Origin: Pseudomonas parafulva
GTDB lineage: Bacteria > Pseudomonadota > Gammaproteobacteria > Pseudomonadales > Pseudomonadaceae
Length of the DNA: 64,000 bases
Direction of reading: 5' to 3'
Assembly: GCF_000800255.1 (NCBI RefSeq)
Contig: NZ_CP009747.1
Coordinates: forward strand, 3,348,001-3,412,000
Below, piece after piece: positions 10,289 through 19,500 of this stretch. The position numbers and the translations under genes are program-made. Position 1 is the first letter of the stretch. Every line of letters begins with the position of its first letter. Under the pieces are notes generated by a model that had not been told where the DNA came from, did no database searches, and saw nothing but the letters and a program-made list of their open reading frames with translations.

Positions 10289-10673
10289 TTCGTAAAGTGC
10301 TAGCCCGGGCTCATCTCGGGTGGCGCTTTCCAGAAGGCTTACAGGGCTCACCTGAAGTCCACCCCCTCCCCCCCCCCCCTCACCCCGCCCTTTACCCACG
10401 CCTGCAACTGCCCCCTGAAGTTGAGCGGTGCTGCGATTTCTCACACCCAGTGCGCGTGAGCATGGCGCTTCTGCTGCGTGAAGAGGTGCACCTGCACGCT
10501 CAGGCACTTGATTGGATTTGTGCGGATCGCTCAGAATCCGGCCGCAACTTCTTTCCCTTGCTGCGGCGCCTCGAACACTAACTACCGACAGTGATAAGTG
10601 GCATTCACGTTCTGTGAACAGTGGCCGATACTCCAGTTGAACCAATCCAGACCTTTGACAGGGATGTACCGCA
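10289..10673. other. Intergenic leader of the accessory locus with a poly-C tract
   Basis: I see no convincing gene here. It contains a pyrimidine-rich stretch ending in twelve consecutive C (10368-10379) and a short palindrome TTCAC-N5-GTGAA (10604-10618). The promoter of the downstream export locus must lie here or in the inverted repeat before it, but no clear -35/-10 pair can be fixed. Confidence 0.4.
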
Positions 10674-11438
10674 ATGAAGCAGGCAATGTGGTGGGCGGCG
10701 TTGGCTTTGATGTCAGGTGGTGCACAGGCCGCAACCGAAGGCGACCCGTTGCTCGAGAGCGCCGCCTCCAACAGCGGCAGCGAAGTCCGCGGTGTGCTGC
10801 GCGCCCGTTCCCAGGCCGTGCTGGCCAGCGAGTTGTCCGGTCGGGTCACCGAGATTCCCTATAGCGAAGGCCAGTCGTTCCGCAAGGGCGATATGCTGGT
10901 GCGCTTCGACTGCAGTGCCTACCAGGCCCAGGCTAACGCTTCAGGCGCCGCTGTGCGCGCTGCCCGTGAAGAGCTACGCAACAAGCAGCAACTGGCCGCG
11001 CTGAATTCGGTCGGCAAGTTCGAGGTATCCCTGGCCGAAGCGCGCCAAGCCCAGGCTCAGGCCGAGGCTCAGGTCTATCAGGTGCAGGTGCAGCGTTGCC
11101 AGGTCAAGGCGCCTTATGACGGCCAGGTGGTGCAGCGTCGGGTCCAGGCCCACGAGAGCGTGGCCAGTGGCGCGCCGCTGCTGGAGATCGTCGACAATCG
11201 CTCCCTGGAAATCCATCTGCTGGTGCCGTCGAGCTGGTTGGGCAAGCTCAAGCCGGATCAGACCTTCAGCTTCGTCCCCGATGAAACCGGCAAGCCGATC
11301 GATGCAGTGGTCAAGCGCCTGGGGGCACGCATCGACGAAGGCAGCCAGACCCTGCTGCTGATCGCCAGTGTTCCAGCCAATACCCCTGGCCTGCTGTCCG
11401 GCATGAGCGGGACTGCGCACTTTGCGCAGAGCAAATGA
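10674..11438 (+). CDS. Periplasmic HlyD-family (membrane-fusion) adaptor
   Basis: The 254-residue protein has a Sec signal peptide with cleavage after AQA (about residue 20). The mature protein has the lipoyl-like half-motif LSGRVTEIPYSEGQSFRKGDMLVRFD, a short alpha-hairpin (roughly 80-140), then the second lipoyl half VKAPYDGQVVQRRVQAHESV and a beta-barrel region. This is the minimal architecture of adaptors that bridge inner-membrane components to a TolC-type channel. Its stop overlaps the next start (ATGA), coupling it to a second adaptor. It has no transmembrane anchor apart from the signal peptide, unlike the next two proteins. The substrate is unknown. Confidence 0.85.
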   Translation: MKQAMWWAALALMSGGAQAATEGDPLLESAASNSGSEVRGVLRARSQAVLASELSGRVTEIPYSEGQSFRKGDMLVRFDCSAYQAQANASGAAVRAAREELRNKQQLAALNSVGKFEVSLAEARQAQAQAEAQVYQVQVQRCQVKAPYDGQVVQRRVQAHESVASGAPLLEIVDNRSLEIHLLVPSSWLGKLKPDQTFSFVPDETGKPIDAVVKRLGARIDEGSQTLLLIASVPANTPGLLSGMSGTAHFAQSK

Positions 11439-12754
11439 ACGCTCCCGTTCCCGGCGCACTCGAGCAACTGCTGGCCCAGTACCTGAAGCTGGAGCGCCAG
11501 GCTCGATCTGCGCCCTCAGTGCAAGAGCTGGCGTTCAGCATGGTCAACGACAGCCAGGCGCTGTTCGGCTATCGCCATGGCGCGCTGTTGATCACCGGCA
11601 AGGTTCGCGCCCTGACCGGCGTCAGTGCGGTTGAGCCGAATGCGCCATTCGTGGTGTTCATCGAGCGCGCCGCCAAGGTATTGGCCGCCAGCCAACGCTT
11701 TGCACTGCCGGGCGTGGTGCCCCCGCAGGACCTGGATCAGGCCTGCCGTGATGACTGGCAGGCGCTGTCGGCGCCCCATGCCTTCTGGCTGCCGTTGAAG
11801 GACCGCCAGGGCGAAGTATTCGGTGGCCTCTGGCTGGCCCGCGACATGCCGTGGAACGATGCCGAGCAGGCCCTGCTGGCGCAACTCGGCGACTGCTACA
11901 GCCACGCCTGGCGTGCGCTGCAGCCAGGCAAGCCGTGGCGCCTGCGCTGGCCGGCGCGGACCCGCTGGGCACTGGCCGCTGCGCTGCTGCTGGTACTGCT
12001 GGTGCCCGTGCGCCAGTCGGTGCTGGCACCGGCCGAGGTTGCGCCGCGCAACGGCCAGGTGATCGCCGCGCCGCTGGACGGTGTGGTGGCCGAGGTCCTG
12101 GTCAAGCCCAACCAGTCAGTCAAGGCCGGTGAGGTGCTGGTGCGTTTCGACGCCACCACCCTCAAGGCTCAGGCCGATGTCGCCCAGCGCACCCTTGGCG
12201 TCGCCGAGGCCGAGCTCAAGGCCAATACCCAGCGCGCCTTTTCCGATGCCGACTCCAGTGCCCGTCTCGATCTGTTGGCGGCCCGGGTCGAACAGAAACG
12301 CGCCGAGCGTGATTACGCCCGTAACCTGCTGGCGCGCAGCGAGGTGCGCGCCGAGCGCGATGGCATTGCCGTGTTCGCCGATGCTCAGCGCTTTGTCGGC
12401 AAACCGATGCGCACGGGCGAGCGCCTGATGGAAATTGCCGATCCGGCCCAGGCCGAATTGCGCATCGAACTGCCGGTAGCCGATGCCATCGGCCTGGAGA
12501 GGGGCGCCGAAGTGGCGCTGTTTCTCGACAGCGATCCGTTGAACCGACACAACGCAGTGCTTGAGCGCGCGGCCTACCAGGCGCAGAACACCCCGGCCGG
12601 GCAATTGGCCTATCGGCTCGACGCCCGCTTCGAAAACGCACCGCCGCGGATCGGCCTGCGTGGCACCGCCAAAGTCTTCGGTGACCGTGCCCCGCTGGCC
12701 CTGTACCTGTTGCGCCGGCCCTTGGCGGCCTTGCGCCAGGCGGTGGGCCTGTGA
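11435..12754 (+). CDS. Membrane-anchored HlyD-family adaptor with N-terminal GAF-like domain
   Basis: The 439-residue protein has three parts. Residues about 25-160 look like a GAF sensor-type domain (ALFGYRHGALLITGKVRAL ... WLPLKDRQGEVFGGLWLARD). One transmembrane helix lies near 180-200 (ALAAALLLVLLVPV). The periplasmic adaptor has lipoyl motifs (APLDGVVAEVLVKPNQSVKAGEVLVRFD) and a coiled-coil hairpin. With no signal peptide, the GAF-like part should be cytoplasmic. It overlaps the genes on both sides by 4 bases. A cytoplasmic sensory-type domain on an adaptor is unusual; whether it binds a ligand or only mediates contacts is not known. Confidence 0.8.
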   Translation: MNAPVPGALEQLLAQYLKLERQARSAPSVQELAFSMVNDSQALFGYRHGALLITGKVRALTGVSAVEPNAPFVVFIERAAKVLAASQRFALPGVVPPQDLDQACRDDWQALSAPHAFWLPLKDRQGEVFGGLWLARDMPWNDAEQALLAQLGDCYSHAWRALQPGKPWRLRWPARTRWALAAALLLVLLVPVRQSVLAPAEVAPRNGQVIAAPLDGVVAEVLVKPNQSVKAGEVLVRFDATTLKAQADVAQRTLGVAEAELKANTQRAFSDADSSARLDLLAARVEQKRAERDYARNLLARSEVRAERDGIAVFADAQRFVGKPMRTGERLMEIADPAQAELRIELPVADAIGLERGAEVALFLDSDPLNRHNAVLERAAYQAQNTPAGQLAYRLDARFENAPPRIGLRGTAKVFGDRAPLALYLLRRPLAALRQAVGL

Positions 12755-14850
12755 GGTTGCCGGCACTGCGTCCCGACCTGCAGCTCTCGGCAGGTGCGCC
12801 GGGGCTCGACGGTTCCCCCAGCTGGACCCTCGCCGATCCCCTGCGCGGGCGCTTTTTCAAGCTCGGCACGCCTGCCATGCGCTTGCTGCGCCATTGGGCG
12901 CTGGGCGATCCGCAGCGGGTGCTGAACGCCGCCAACGCCGAGCCGGGTGCACCCTTGACCGGGGCGGCGGTGGAGGAGTTGCTGCGTTTTCTGCGTGGCA
13001 ATGATCTGGTCAGTGCCGTGGATGAAGAGCAGCGCGCCAGTTACACCGCCAAGGCTGCTGCCCAGCGGCAGGGTCTCTGGACCCAAGTCCTGCACAAATA
13101 CCTGTTCTTCCGCATTCCCCTGTGGCGTCCGGACACTTTCCTCAATCGCACCTGGCCCTGGCTCGAACGCCATGGCGGCAACCTGTTGCGCTATGGCCTA
13201 CCGAGCGTGCTGCTGCTCGGTCTGTTCCTGGTGATGCGCGACTGGGAGCACTTCCTGGCGACCTTCCCCCATCTGCTTAGCCTGGGCGGCATGGCTGCGT
13301 TCGCTATCGCCTTGGGCTTTGCCAAGCTGTGTCACGAGTTCGGCCATGCCTACATGGCCAAGCGCGCCGGCTGTCGGGTGCCGAGCATGGGCGTGGCGTT
13401 CATGGTCCTGCTGCCGATGCTCTACACCGACGTCAGCGACGCCTGGCGCGTGCAGGACCGCCGTACCCGCGTGCTGATCGGTGCCGGTGGTGTGCTCGCT
13501 GAATTGATCCTGGCCTGTATCGCCTTGCTGGCCTGGTCGTTGCTGCCGGACGGGGCTGGGCGCACGGCCGCCTTCATGCTCGCCAGCGCGACCTGGATTA
13601 CCACCCTGGCGATCAACGTCAATCCGCTGATGCGTTTCGATGGCTACTTCCTGCTCAGCGACCTGTGGGGCGTCGACAATCTGCAGGGGCGCGGCTTTGC
13701 CCTGGGCCGCTGGCACTTGCGCGAAAAACTCTTCAGCTACGGCGAACCGATGCCCGAGCGCTGGTCGCCGAAGCTGCGCCGGCGCCTGCTGTGCTGGAGC
13801 TACGCCTCGTGGATCTGGCGGGCGGTGCTGTTCTTCGGCATCGCCCTGGCGGTCTATCACCTGTTCTTCAAGGTGCTCGGCATTTTCCTGATGATGGTCG
13901 AGCTGGTCTGGTTCATCGGCCTGCCGATCTGGCGCGAATGGCAGCACTGGTGGCAGCACCGGGACAAGGCCCAGCCACGCAAGGTGCTGTTCGTCGGCCT
14001 CGGCCTGACCTTACTGCTGGCCCTGCTGGTAGTGCCATGGCGCAGCGGCGTGGAAGTGCCGGCAATGCTCGAAGCGTCCCGTTTCAGCGCCTTGCATGCG
14101 CCGGCGGCGGCGCGGATTCGCGAGGTACGGGTCAAGGACGGTGAACGGGTCGAGGCCAATCAGGTGCTGATGACCCTGGAATCACCCGACCTCGAGGCGC
14201 GCATAGGCATTGGCCGACGCGAGATCGAGATCCTCCAGTTGCAGTTGCGCCGCCAGTCCGGACGCAGCGAAACCGCCGCCGACAGCGGCATTCTCGAACA
14301 GCGCCTGGCTGAAGCTCTGGCGGAGTACCGCGGCTTGGCGGCCCAACGCGAGCGCCTGGTGTTGCGCGCGCCCCATGCCGGCACCGTACGCGACCTGGCG
14401 GACAACCTGGCGCCCGGCCGCTGGGTCAGTGCCGAACTGCCGCTGGCGCAAATCGCCGACGCGGGCCTGCGCCTGCGCGGATACGTGGCCGAAGCCGATC
14501 TGTGGCGAGTGGCACCGGGCACCGTCGGGCATTTCGTCGCCGATGACGTATTGCGCGATTCCTTGCCGGTGACCCTGGATTCACTGGACGCCACTGGCGT
14601 GGCCTCTATCGATCAGGAAGCGCTGATTTCCGACCATCACGGCCCGATTGCGACCCGTCGTGACGATGAGAAGCGGGCGAAGCCGTTGCAGGCGCACTAT
14701 GGCGCGCAGTTCACGCTCGGAAACAGTGCGCAAAAACCCATTTCGCACCCGATACGCGGCCTGGTCGTCCTTGACGGCAAGCGCGAATCGCTGCTGTGCG
14801 CAGCGTGGCGACGTATGGCAGCGATCGGCGTTAGAGAAAGTGGATTTTAG
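12751..14850 (+). CDS. PqqD-like/M50-type zinc metalloprotease/HlyD adaptor fusion, multipass membrane protein
   Basis: The 699-residue protein has an N-terminal region (about 1-100) resembling the PqqD-like winged-helix segments of peptide-modification systems. A membrane-embedded M50 (site-2 protease) domain follows, with the zinc motif HEFGH at 195-199 and the second motif NPLMRFDG at 291-298. Several more transmembrane helices follow. The C-terminal third is a HlyD-type adaptor (LEASRFSALHAPAAARIREVRVKDGERVEANQVLMTLE, from about 440, quoted from positions 14068-14184 in part). Both metal-binding motifs are intact, so catalysis is possible. It could process the exported substrate or serve as the inner-membrane base of the exporter in place of an ABC protein; both ideas are inference. 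Confidence 0.82.
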   Translation: MRLPALRPDLQLSAGAPGLDGSPSWTLADPLRGRFFKLGTPAMRLLRHWALGDPQRVLNAANAEPGAPLTGAAVEELLRFLRGNDLVSAVDEEQRASYTAKAAAQRQGLWTQVLHKYLFFRIPLWRPDTFLNRTWPWLERHGGNLLRYGLPSVLLLGLFLVMRDWEHFLATFPHLLSLGGMAAFAIALGFAKLCHEFGHAYMAKRAGCRVPSMGVAFMVLLPMLYTDVSDAWRVQDRRTRVLIGAGGVLAELILACIALLAWSLLPDGAGRTAAFMLASATWITTLAINVNPLMRFDGYFLLSDLWGVDNLQGRGFALGRWHLREKLFSYGEPMPERWSPKLRRRLLCWSYASWIWRAVLFFGIALAVYHLFFKVLGIFLMMVELVWFIGLPIWREWQHWWQHRDKAQPRKVLFVGLGLTLLLALLVVPWRSGVEVPAMLEASRFSALHAPAAARIREVRVKDGERVEANQVLMTLESPDLEARIGIGRREIEILQLQLRRQSGRSETAADSGILEQRLAEALAEYRGLAAQRERLVLRAPHAGTVRDLADNLAPGRWVSAELPLAQIADAGLRLRGYVAEADLWRVAPGTVGHFVADDVLRDSLPVTLDSLDATGVASIDQEALISDHHGPIATRRDDEKRAKPLQAHYGAQFTLGNSAQKPISHPIRGLVVLDGKRESLLCAAWRRMAAIGVRESGF

Positions 14851-14968
14851 TCGTGCGGTTGTAAGACAGCTGCGGTAATCTAATGTCAATGCGCCATGCA
14901 AGTTGGCGCCATGCGACGCAGCATGAAAAGTTAGTTTGCTAAGTTATTAATCGGCGTATTCAACAGGG

Positions 14969-15478
14969 ATGTTCGCATTGATGATAAAGGACGCCGTGAC
15001 CCTCCGTGCCCTGCATCCAGGCGACAGGGCTTTTATCGAACGTTTGTTTGCCGGGTCGCGTGCCGAGGAGATGTCCCACACCGGCTGGCCCGCCGAGCAG
15101 ATCGCGGCTTTTCTCAGCCAACAATTCAATGCTCAGCATACTTACTATCAGGCCCATTATTCCGATGGGGAATTATTGATCATAGAACTTTATGGCCAGC
15201 CTATTGGCCGTCTCTATATGTTCTGGGGGCCGACCACTCTCAATCTGATCGATATAACCCTGCTGCCCGAATTCCAGGGGCGGGGTATCGGCTCCACCCT
15301 GATCGAAGCGCAATTGCGCCGAGCGGATGAACAGGGGCTCAAGGTCGAACTGTTCGTCGAATACTTCAATCCGGCACAGCGGCTGTATGGCCGGCTGGGC
15401 TTTCATGTCTGTGGCGATTCCGGCGTGTATCTGAAACTGCGCCGCGACGCCCGCACCGATACAAGGAAAGTCTCATGA
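14969..15478 (+). CDS. GNAT-family N-acetyltransferase
   Basis: The 169-residue protein has the acetyl-CoA pyrophosphate-binding motif in LLPEFQGRGIGSTLI and the late GNAT strand FVEYFNPAQRLYGRLGF. The substrate is unknown. Its stop overlaps the DUF6916-like gene by 4 bases (ATGA), so the two are coupled. The 118-base gap before it and the first half of the gene are noticeably richer in A/T than the neighbours. The ATG at 14969 has only a poor ribosome binding site (ACAGGG very close), and an internal ATG at 14981 is an alternative start. Acetylation of the neighbouring tail-collar or giant protein is only a guess. Confidence 0.82.
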   Translation: MFALMIKDAVTLRALHPGDRAFIERLFAGSRAEEMSHTGWPAEQIAAFLSQQFNAQHTYYQAHYSDGELLIIELYGQPIGRLYMFWGPTTLNLIDITLLPEFQGRGIGSTLIEAQLRRADEQGLKVELFVEYFNPAQRLYGRLGFHVCGDSGVYLKLRRDARTDTRKVS

Positions 15479-15816
15479 ACGCGCCCGTGCACGACGCCAT
15501 ACCCAGCCGTCAGGAACTGCTCGACGCCGATCCCGAAGGCTTCGTGCTGCAGATCGCCCACGATCATGGCCTGCGGGTCAGCCTGCTGGAGGTGCGCGAG
15601 GGTATCGCCATGAACGAGCACTACGAGTGTTATTCGCTGGTGCTGGCCTTGCCTCACGGGGTCGTGCTGCCGCAAGCGGTGTTCAACCTGTACGGCCCTG
15701 GCCGTGCGCAGCCCTGGGCCTTGCTGATGAGCCCGATGCGCCCCGAAGCCGACGGCCGCCATGTACTTGAAGCGGTTATTCATCGCGACCGCGTTGCGGT
15801 TGCCGATGCGCCTTGA
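15475..15816 (+). CDS. DUF6916-like small protein
   Basis: The 113-residue soluble protein has a pattern I associate with DUF6916 proteins, which often accompany tail-collar (MdpB-like) proteins: a central YSLVLALPHGVVLPQAVFNLYGPG segment (positions 15631-15702) and the ending LLMSPMRPEADGRHVLEAVIHRD region. It has no signal peptide or membrane segment. It is coupled to the GNAT gene upstream and lies 45 bases before the tail-collar gene. The function is unknown and the family call is from memory of the pattern only. Confidence 0.55.
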   Translation: MNAPVHDAIPSRQELLDADPEGFVLQIAHDHGLRVSLLEVREGIAMNEHYECYSLVLALPHGVVLPQAVFNLYGPGRAQPWALLMSPMRPEADGRHVLEAVIHRDRVAVADAP

Positions 15817-15861
15817 TTCGCAGTTCAACCAACCACGCAAGTCAACATAAGGAAGAGTCCG

Positions 15862-16497
15862 ATGGCTGATCCCTATCTCGGTGAAATCAGGATGGCAGGG
15901 TTCGATTTCGCCCCGTACGGCTGGTCGCTGTGCGCAGGCCAGGTGGTACCGGTGAGTCAGAACAATGCATTGTTCGCTCTGCTGGGTACCCAGTTCGGGG
16001 GCAACGGCGCTACTACCTTCGCGCTGCCGGATCTGCGTAGCCGCGCGCCGGTGGGCCAGGGCCAGGGCCCTGGCCTGTCGAACTACCAAATGGGCGAGCA
16101 AGGCGGCAGCGAGTCGGTGACCCAGTTGTCGAGCAATATGCCGGCCCACACACACGTGCTGAACATGTTCACCAGCAGCACCCTCGCGGCAACCTCGACC
16201 GCCCAAGTGGTGAATGCCGATGCCACCAGCGTTGTGCCCATTTCCGGCGGCTGCCTGGGCATCCCCAACGATGGCGCTGGCACCACCTACCAGTTGTTCC
16301 ACAGCGGTAACGACAACAGTGGCAATCCACTGCCTCGCGTCAACCTGGCGCCACAGCCGGTGGCCCTGACCGGTGGCGTGTCGGTAACCGGTACTGCGAC
16401 AGTTGCCGGCGGCAACATGCCGTCTTCGATACTCAGTCCCTTTATCACAGTGAACTTCATCATTGCGATGCAGGGCATTTTCCCGACTCGCAATTAA
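15862..16497 (+). CDS. Phage tail-collar domain protein (microcystin-dependent/MdpB-like)
   Basis: The 211-residue protein begins with a clear tail-collar domain (GEIRMAGFDFAPYGW ... FALLGTQFGGNG ... FALPDLRSRAPVG, about residues 7-62) and ends in the family's characteristic NFIIAMQGIFPTRN. The middle (about 90-180) is Ser/Thr/Ala-rich. It lacks a signal peptide. In phages this fold forms fibre or collar trimers. Here no other tail, capsid or lysis gene is present, so it is a chromosomal domesticated protein rather than a prophage part. AAGGAAGAG gives it a strong ribosome binding site. The terminator-like hairpin that follows may let it accumulate in excess over the giant protein. Confidence 0.85.
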   Translation: MADPYLGEIRMAGFDFAPYGWSLCAGQVVPVSQNNALFALLGTQFGGNGATTFALPDLRSRAPVGQGQGPGLSNYQMGEQGGSESVTQLSSNMPAHTHVLNMFTSSTLAATSTAQVVNADATSVVPISGGCLGIPNDGAGTTYQLFHSGNDNSGNPLPRVNLAPQPVALTGGVSVTGTATVAGGNMPSSILSPFITVNFIIAMQGIFPTRN

Positions 16498-16508
16498 CGG
16501 CAACATCC

Positions 16509-16538
16509 GGCGGTGCCCCTGGGTACCGCCACTTTTTT
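16509..16538 (+). terminator. Intra-operon terminator or attenuator before the giant gene
   Basis: A 9-bp stem (GGCGGTGCC with GGTACCGCC, one G-T pair) has a 4-base loop and is followed by AC and six T residues. It lies 12 bases after the tail-collar stop and 49 bases before the giant gene start, so read-through here would set the ratio of the two products. Confidence 0.75.
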
Positions 16539-16586
16539 GATCGCATGGCCCCAGCGGGCGATGCGGTAACCACCAAGAGGTGCACC

Positions 16587-19500
16587 ATGAAATTCATCGA
16601 ACGGTTCTCGCGCAAGTCCGCCCAGCAGCCCCAGCCCGTTGATCCCGCGCAGGCTCCGCTGCTGATGGCCCTTGAACCGCGGATCATGTTCGATGCGTCC
16701 GTGGGCGTGGTCGCCCAGGATGCTGCGGCGCAGACCACTGCCGACGCGGCCAAGGACAGCACCTCCAGCACTGAAACCAGCCAGGCTCCGGCCGCTTCCG
16801 GCGAAACCGCGAGCCAGCAGCAGGGCACCCAGCGCCATGAAGTGGTGTTCGTCGATGGTCAGGTCAACAATATCGGGCAACTGCTCGAAGGCTTGCCGGC
16901 CACCGCCGAAGTGGTGGTCCTCGATCCGGACAAGGACGGCCTGCAGCAGATGGCCGACTACCTCAAGGGCCGCGAGAACCTCGATGCCATCCACCTGTTG
17001 TCTCATGGCGCCGACGGTACCGTCCAACTGGGCAATGTCTGGCTGGCCAGCAACAACCTCGCCGAACATCGTGCGGCACTGGAGAGCATCGGTGCCGCGC
17101 TCAAGGCCGACGGCGACCTGATGATCTACGGCTGCGATGTGGGCCAGGGCGACAAAGGCCAGGCCTTCATCGACCAGTTGGGCGCGATTACCGGTGCCGA
17201 CGTTGCTGCCTCGGCGGATGACACCGGGTCTGCGGCGCTAGGCGGCAACTGGACCCTCGAACGCAGCAGCGGCGCCATCGAGACCGCTGCGCTGAACGTC
17301 AGCGGCTACGACAGCCTGATGGTTTCAAGTTACTCGGGCGGCACGGTGGCCAGCGCGCCGGTACTGGGTGCTTCCGGCAACCTGATGAAGTACGTGGTCG
17401 GCGACTTCAACGGTGATGGCCGCGCCGATATTCTCTATCAGGCCAGCGGTGCCAACGGCCTCTGGTACTACGCCGAGAGCAACGCGAACGGTACGTTCAC
17501 CACCTACGACCAAAGCAACTCGATGTTCAACGGTCTGGCCCTGGGTGATGCGTCCACTGGCGGGATCAACTTCCATGCCGCGGACTTCAACGGCGACGGT
17601 CGCATCGACCTGCTGGCTGCGCCGCTGAGCGGCCCGACTATGAAGCTCTATCTCAACAACGGCAGCGGTTTCACCAGCCAGGATGTGACCGGGCCTGCCT
17701 TTGGCGTTCGGACCCTGGTGGGCGATTACAACGGCGACGGCGCCCTCGATATTCTCTACCAGACCAGCGGGACCGGCTCGAGTTGGGCGGTGGCGATGAA
17801 CAATGGCGGCAGCACACCCACCTTCACCACCCTGACCAGCGCCGATAGCGCCTGGCCCTTCGGCGGCATCACGCTGCCGGACTTCAACGCCTATAACTAC
17901 AAGGCGGCAGACGTGGACGGCGACGGTTATACCGACCTCCTTTACGTCGCGGCCGGCGCGCAGATGAAGTATTTGCGCAACAACCACGGCACCTTCGTCG
18001 ACATGACCAGCTCTGCCGGCCTGCCGACCGTGGCCGTGACCCGGGCGATCGTGGCCGACTTCGATGGCGATGGCGATGCTGACATCCTTTACCAGACCGG
18101 TAACAACGGTTCGCTGTTCCGCTACGTGCGCAACGACAACGGTACCTTCGTCGATGTGGACCAGAGCAGCTCGCCGTTCGCCAACGTGGTCCTGCCCGAC
18201 ATCTCTGCGCAGCAGTTCCGTGTCGGCGACTTCGACGGCGATGGCGACCTCGACCTGATATCCACCTCGGCCACGGCCAACAGCACCAAGATCTTTTACC
18301 AGAGCGGCGGCCTGCCCAAACTGGTCAGTTCAACCCCGGCCGACGACAGCCTGACCGTCAGCCCAAACGCCAACATCACCCTGACCTTTGACCAGTCGGT
18401 GACCAAGGGCACGGGCAACATCTACATCGTGCGCACCAGCGACAACCAGGTCATCCAGACCATCGACGTGACCACCGCCAGCGTCACCGGCAGCGGCACC
18501 ACCTGGACCATCGACCCACCAGCCGACATGGTCGCCGGGGTGGCCTATGCCGTACGCATCGACAACAAGACCTTCGCCAATGCCAACGGCCAGGTGTACA
18601 AGGGCATCCGCGACAACACCTCGCTGAACTTCACCGTCGCCGCAGTGGCCGCGCCGGTGATCGGCAACCTCAATGGCGACTCCGTCAGCTACGTCGAGGA
18701 CAGCGCCTACGTGCTGCTCGACTCCGGTGGCAACGCGACAGTCAGCGACGCCGACTCGGTCAACTTCAGCGGCGGCAAGATGACCGTGCAGATCACGGCC
18801 GGCGGTACCGCTGCCCAGGACGTGCTGTTCATCCGCGACGAAGTCGCCGGGGCCAACAAGATCATCCTTTCCGGCGCTTCGATCATGTACAACGGCCTGG
18901 TGATCGGTACCTTCACCGGCGGCAGCAACGGCAACCCGCTGGTGATCACCTTCACCAGCAATGCCAACCCGACCACGGTCGGCGCCCTGGTGCATAACCT
19001 GGCCTACCGCAATTCAAACACCACCGAACCGTCGACCACGCAGCGCAGCGTATCGATCAGCATGGATGACGGCGCCGGCGGCAACAGCACAGCGTCCGTG
19101 GTCACCCTCGATGTGCTGCCGGTCAACGACACGCCGGTGGTCAACGCCAGCGCCACCAACCCGACCTACACCGAGAACACCTCGGCGGTACAGCTGTTCA
19201 GCGGCGCGACGATCAACACGGTCGAGTCCGGGCAGAAAGTGGCCCAGATCACCTTCACCGTCAGCGGCGTGGCCAACGGCGCCGCCGAGAAACTGGTGAT
19301 CGACGGCAGCGACATTACCCTGGTCAACGGCACCAGCGTGGTGACCAGCAACAACGGCACGGTGGTCACGGTCTCGGTGACCAGCGGCACCGCCAGCGTC
19401 ACCCTCAGCAGCGGCGCAGGCCTGGACGTGGCGACGGCGCAGACCATTCTCAACAGCATGGCCTATCGCAACGACAGCGAGAGCCCGAACACCGCCAACC

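Noticed and set aside
15862..16497. Prophage or tailocin remnant
   Set aside because: The tail-collar gene is the only phage-like gene. No capsid, sheath, integrase or lysis genes are nearby, and its family is common on chromosomes.
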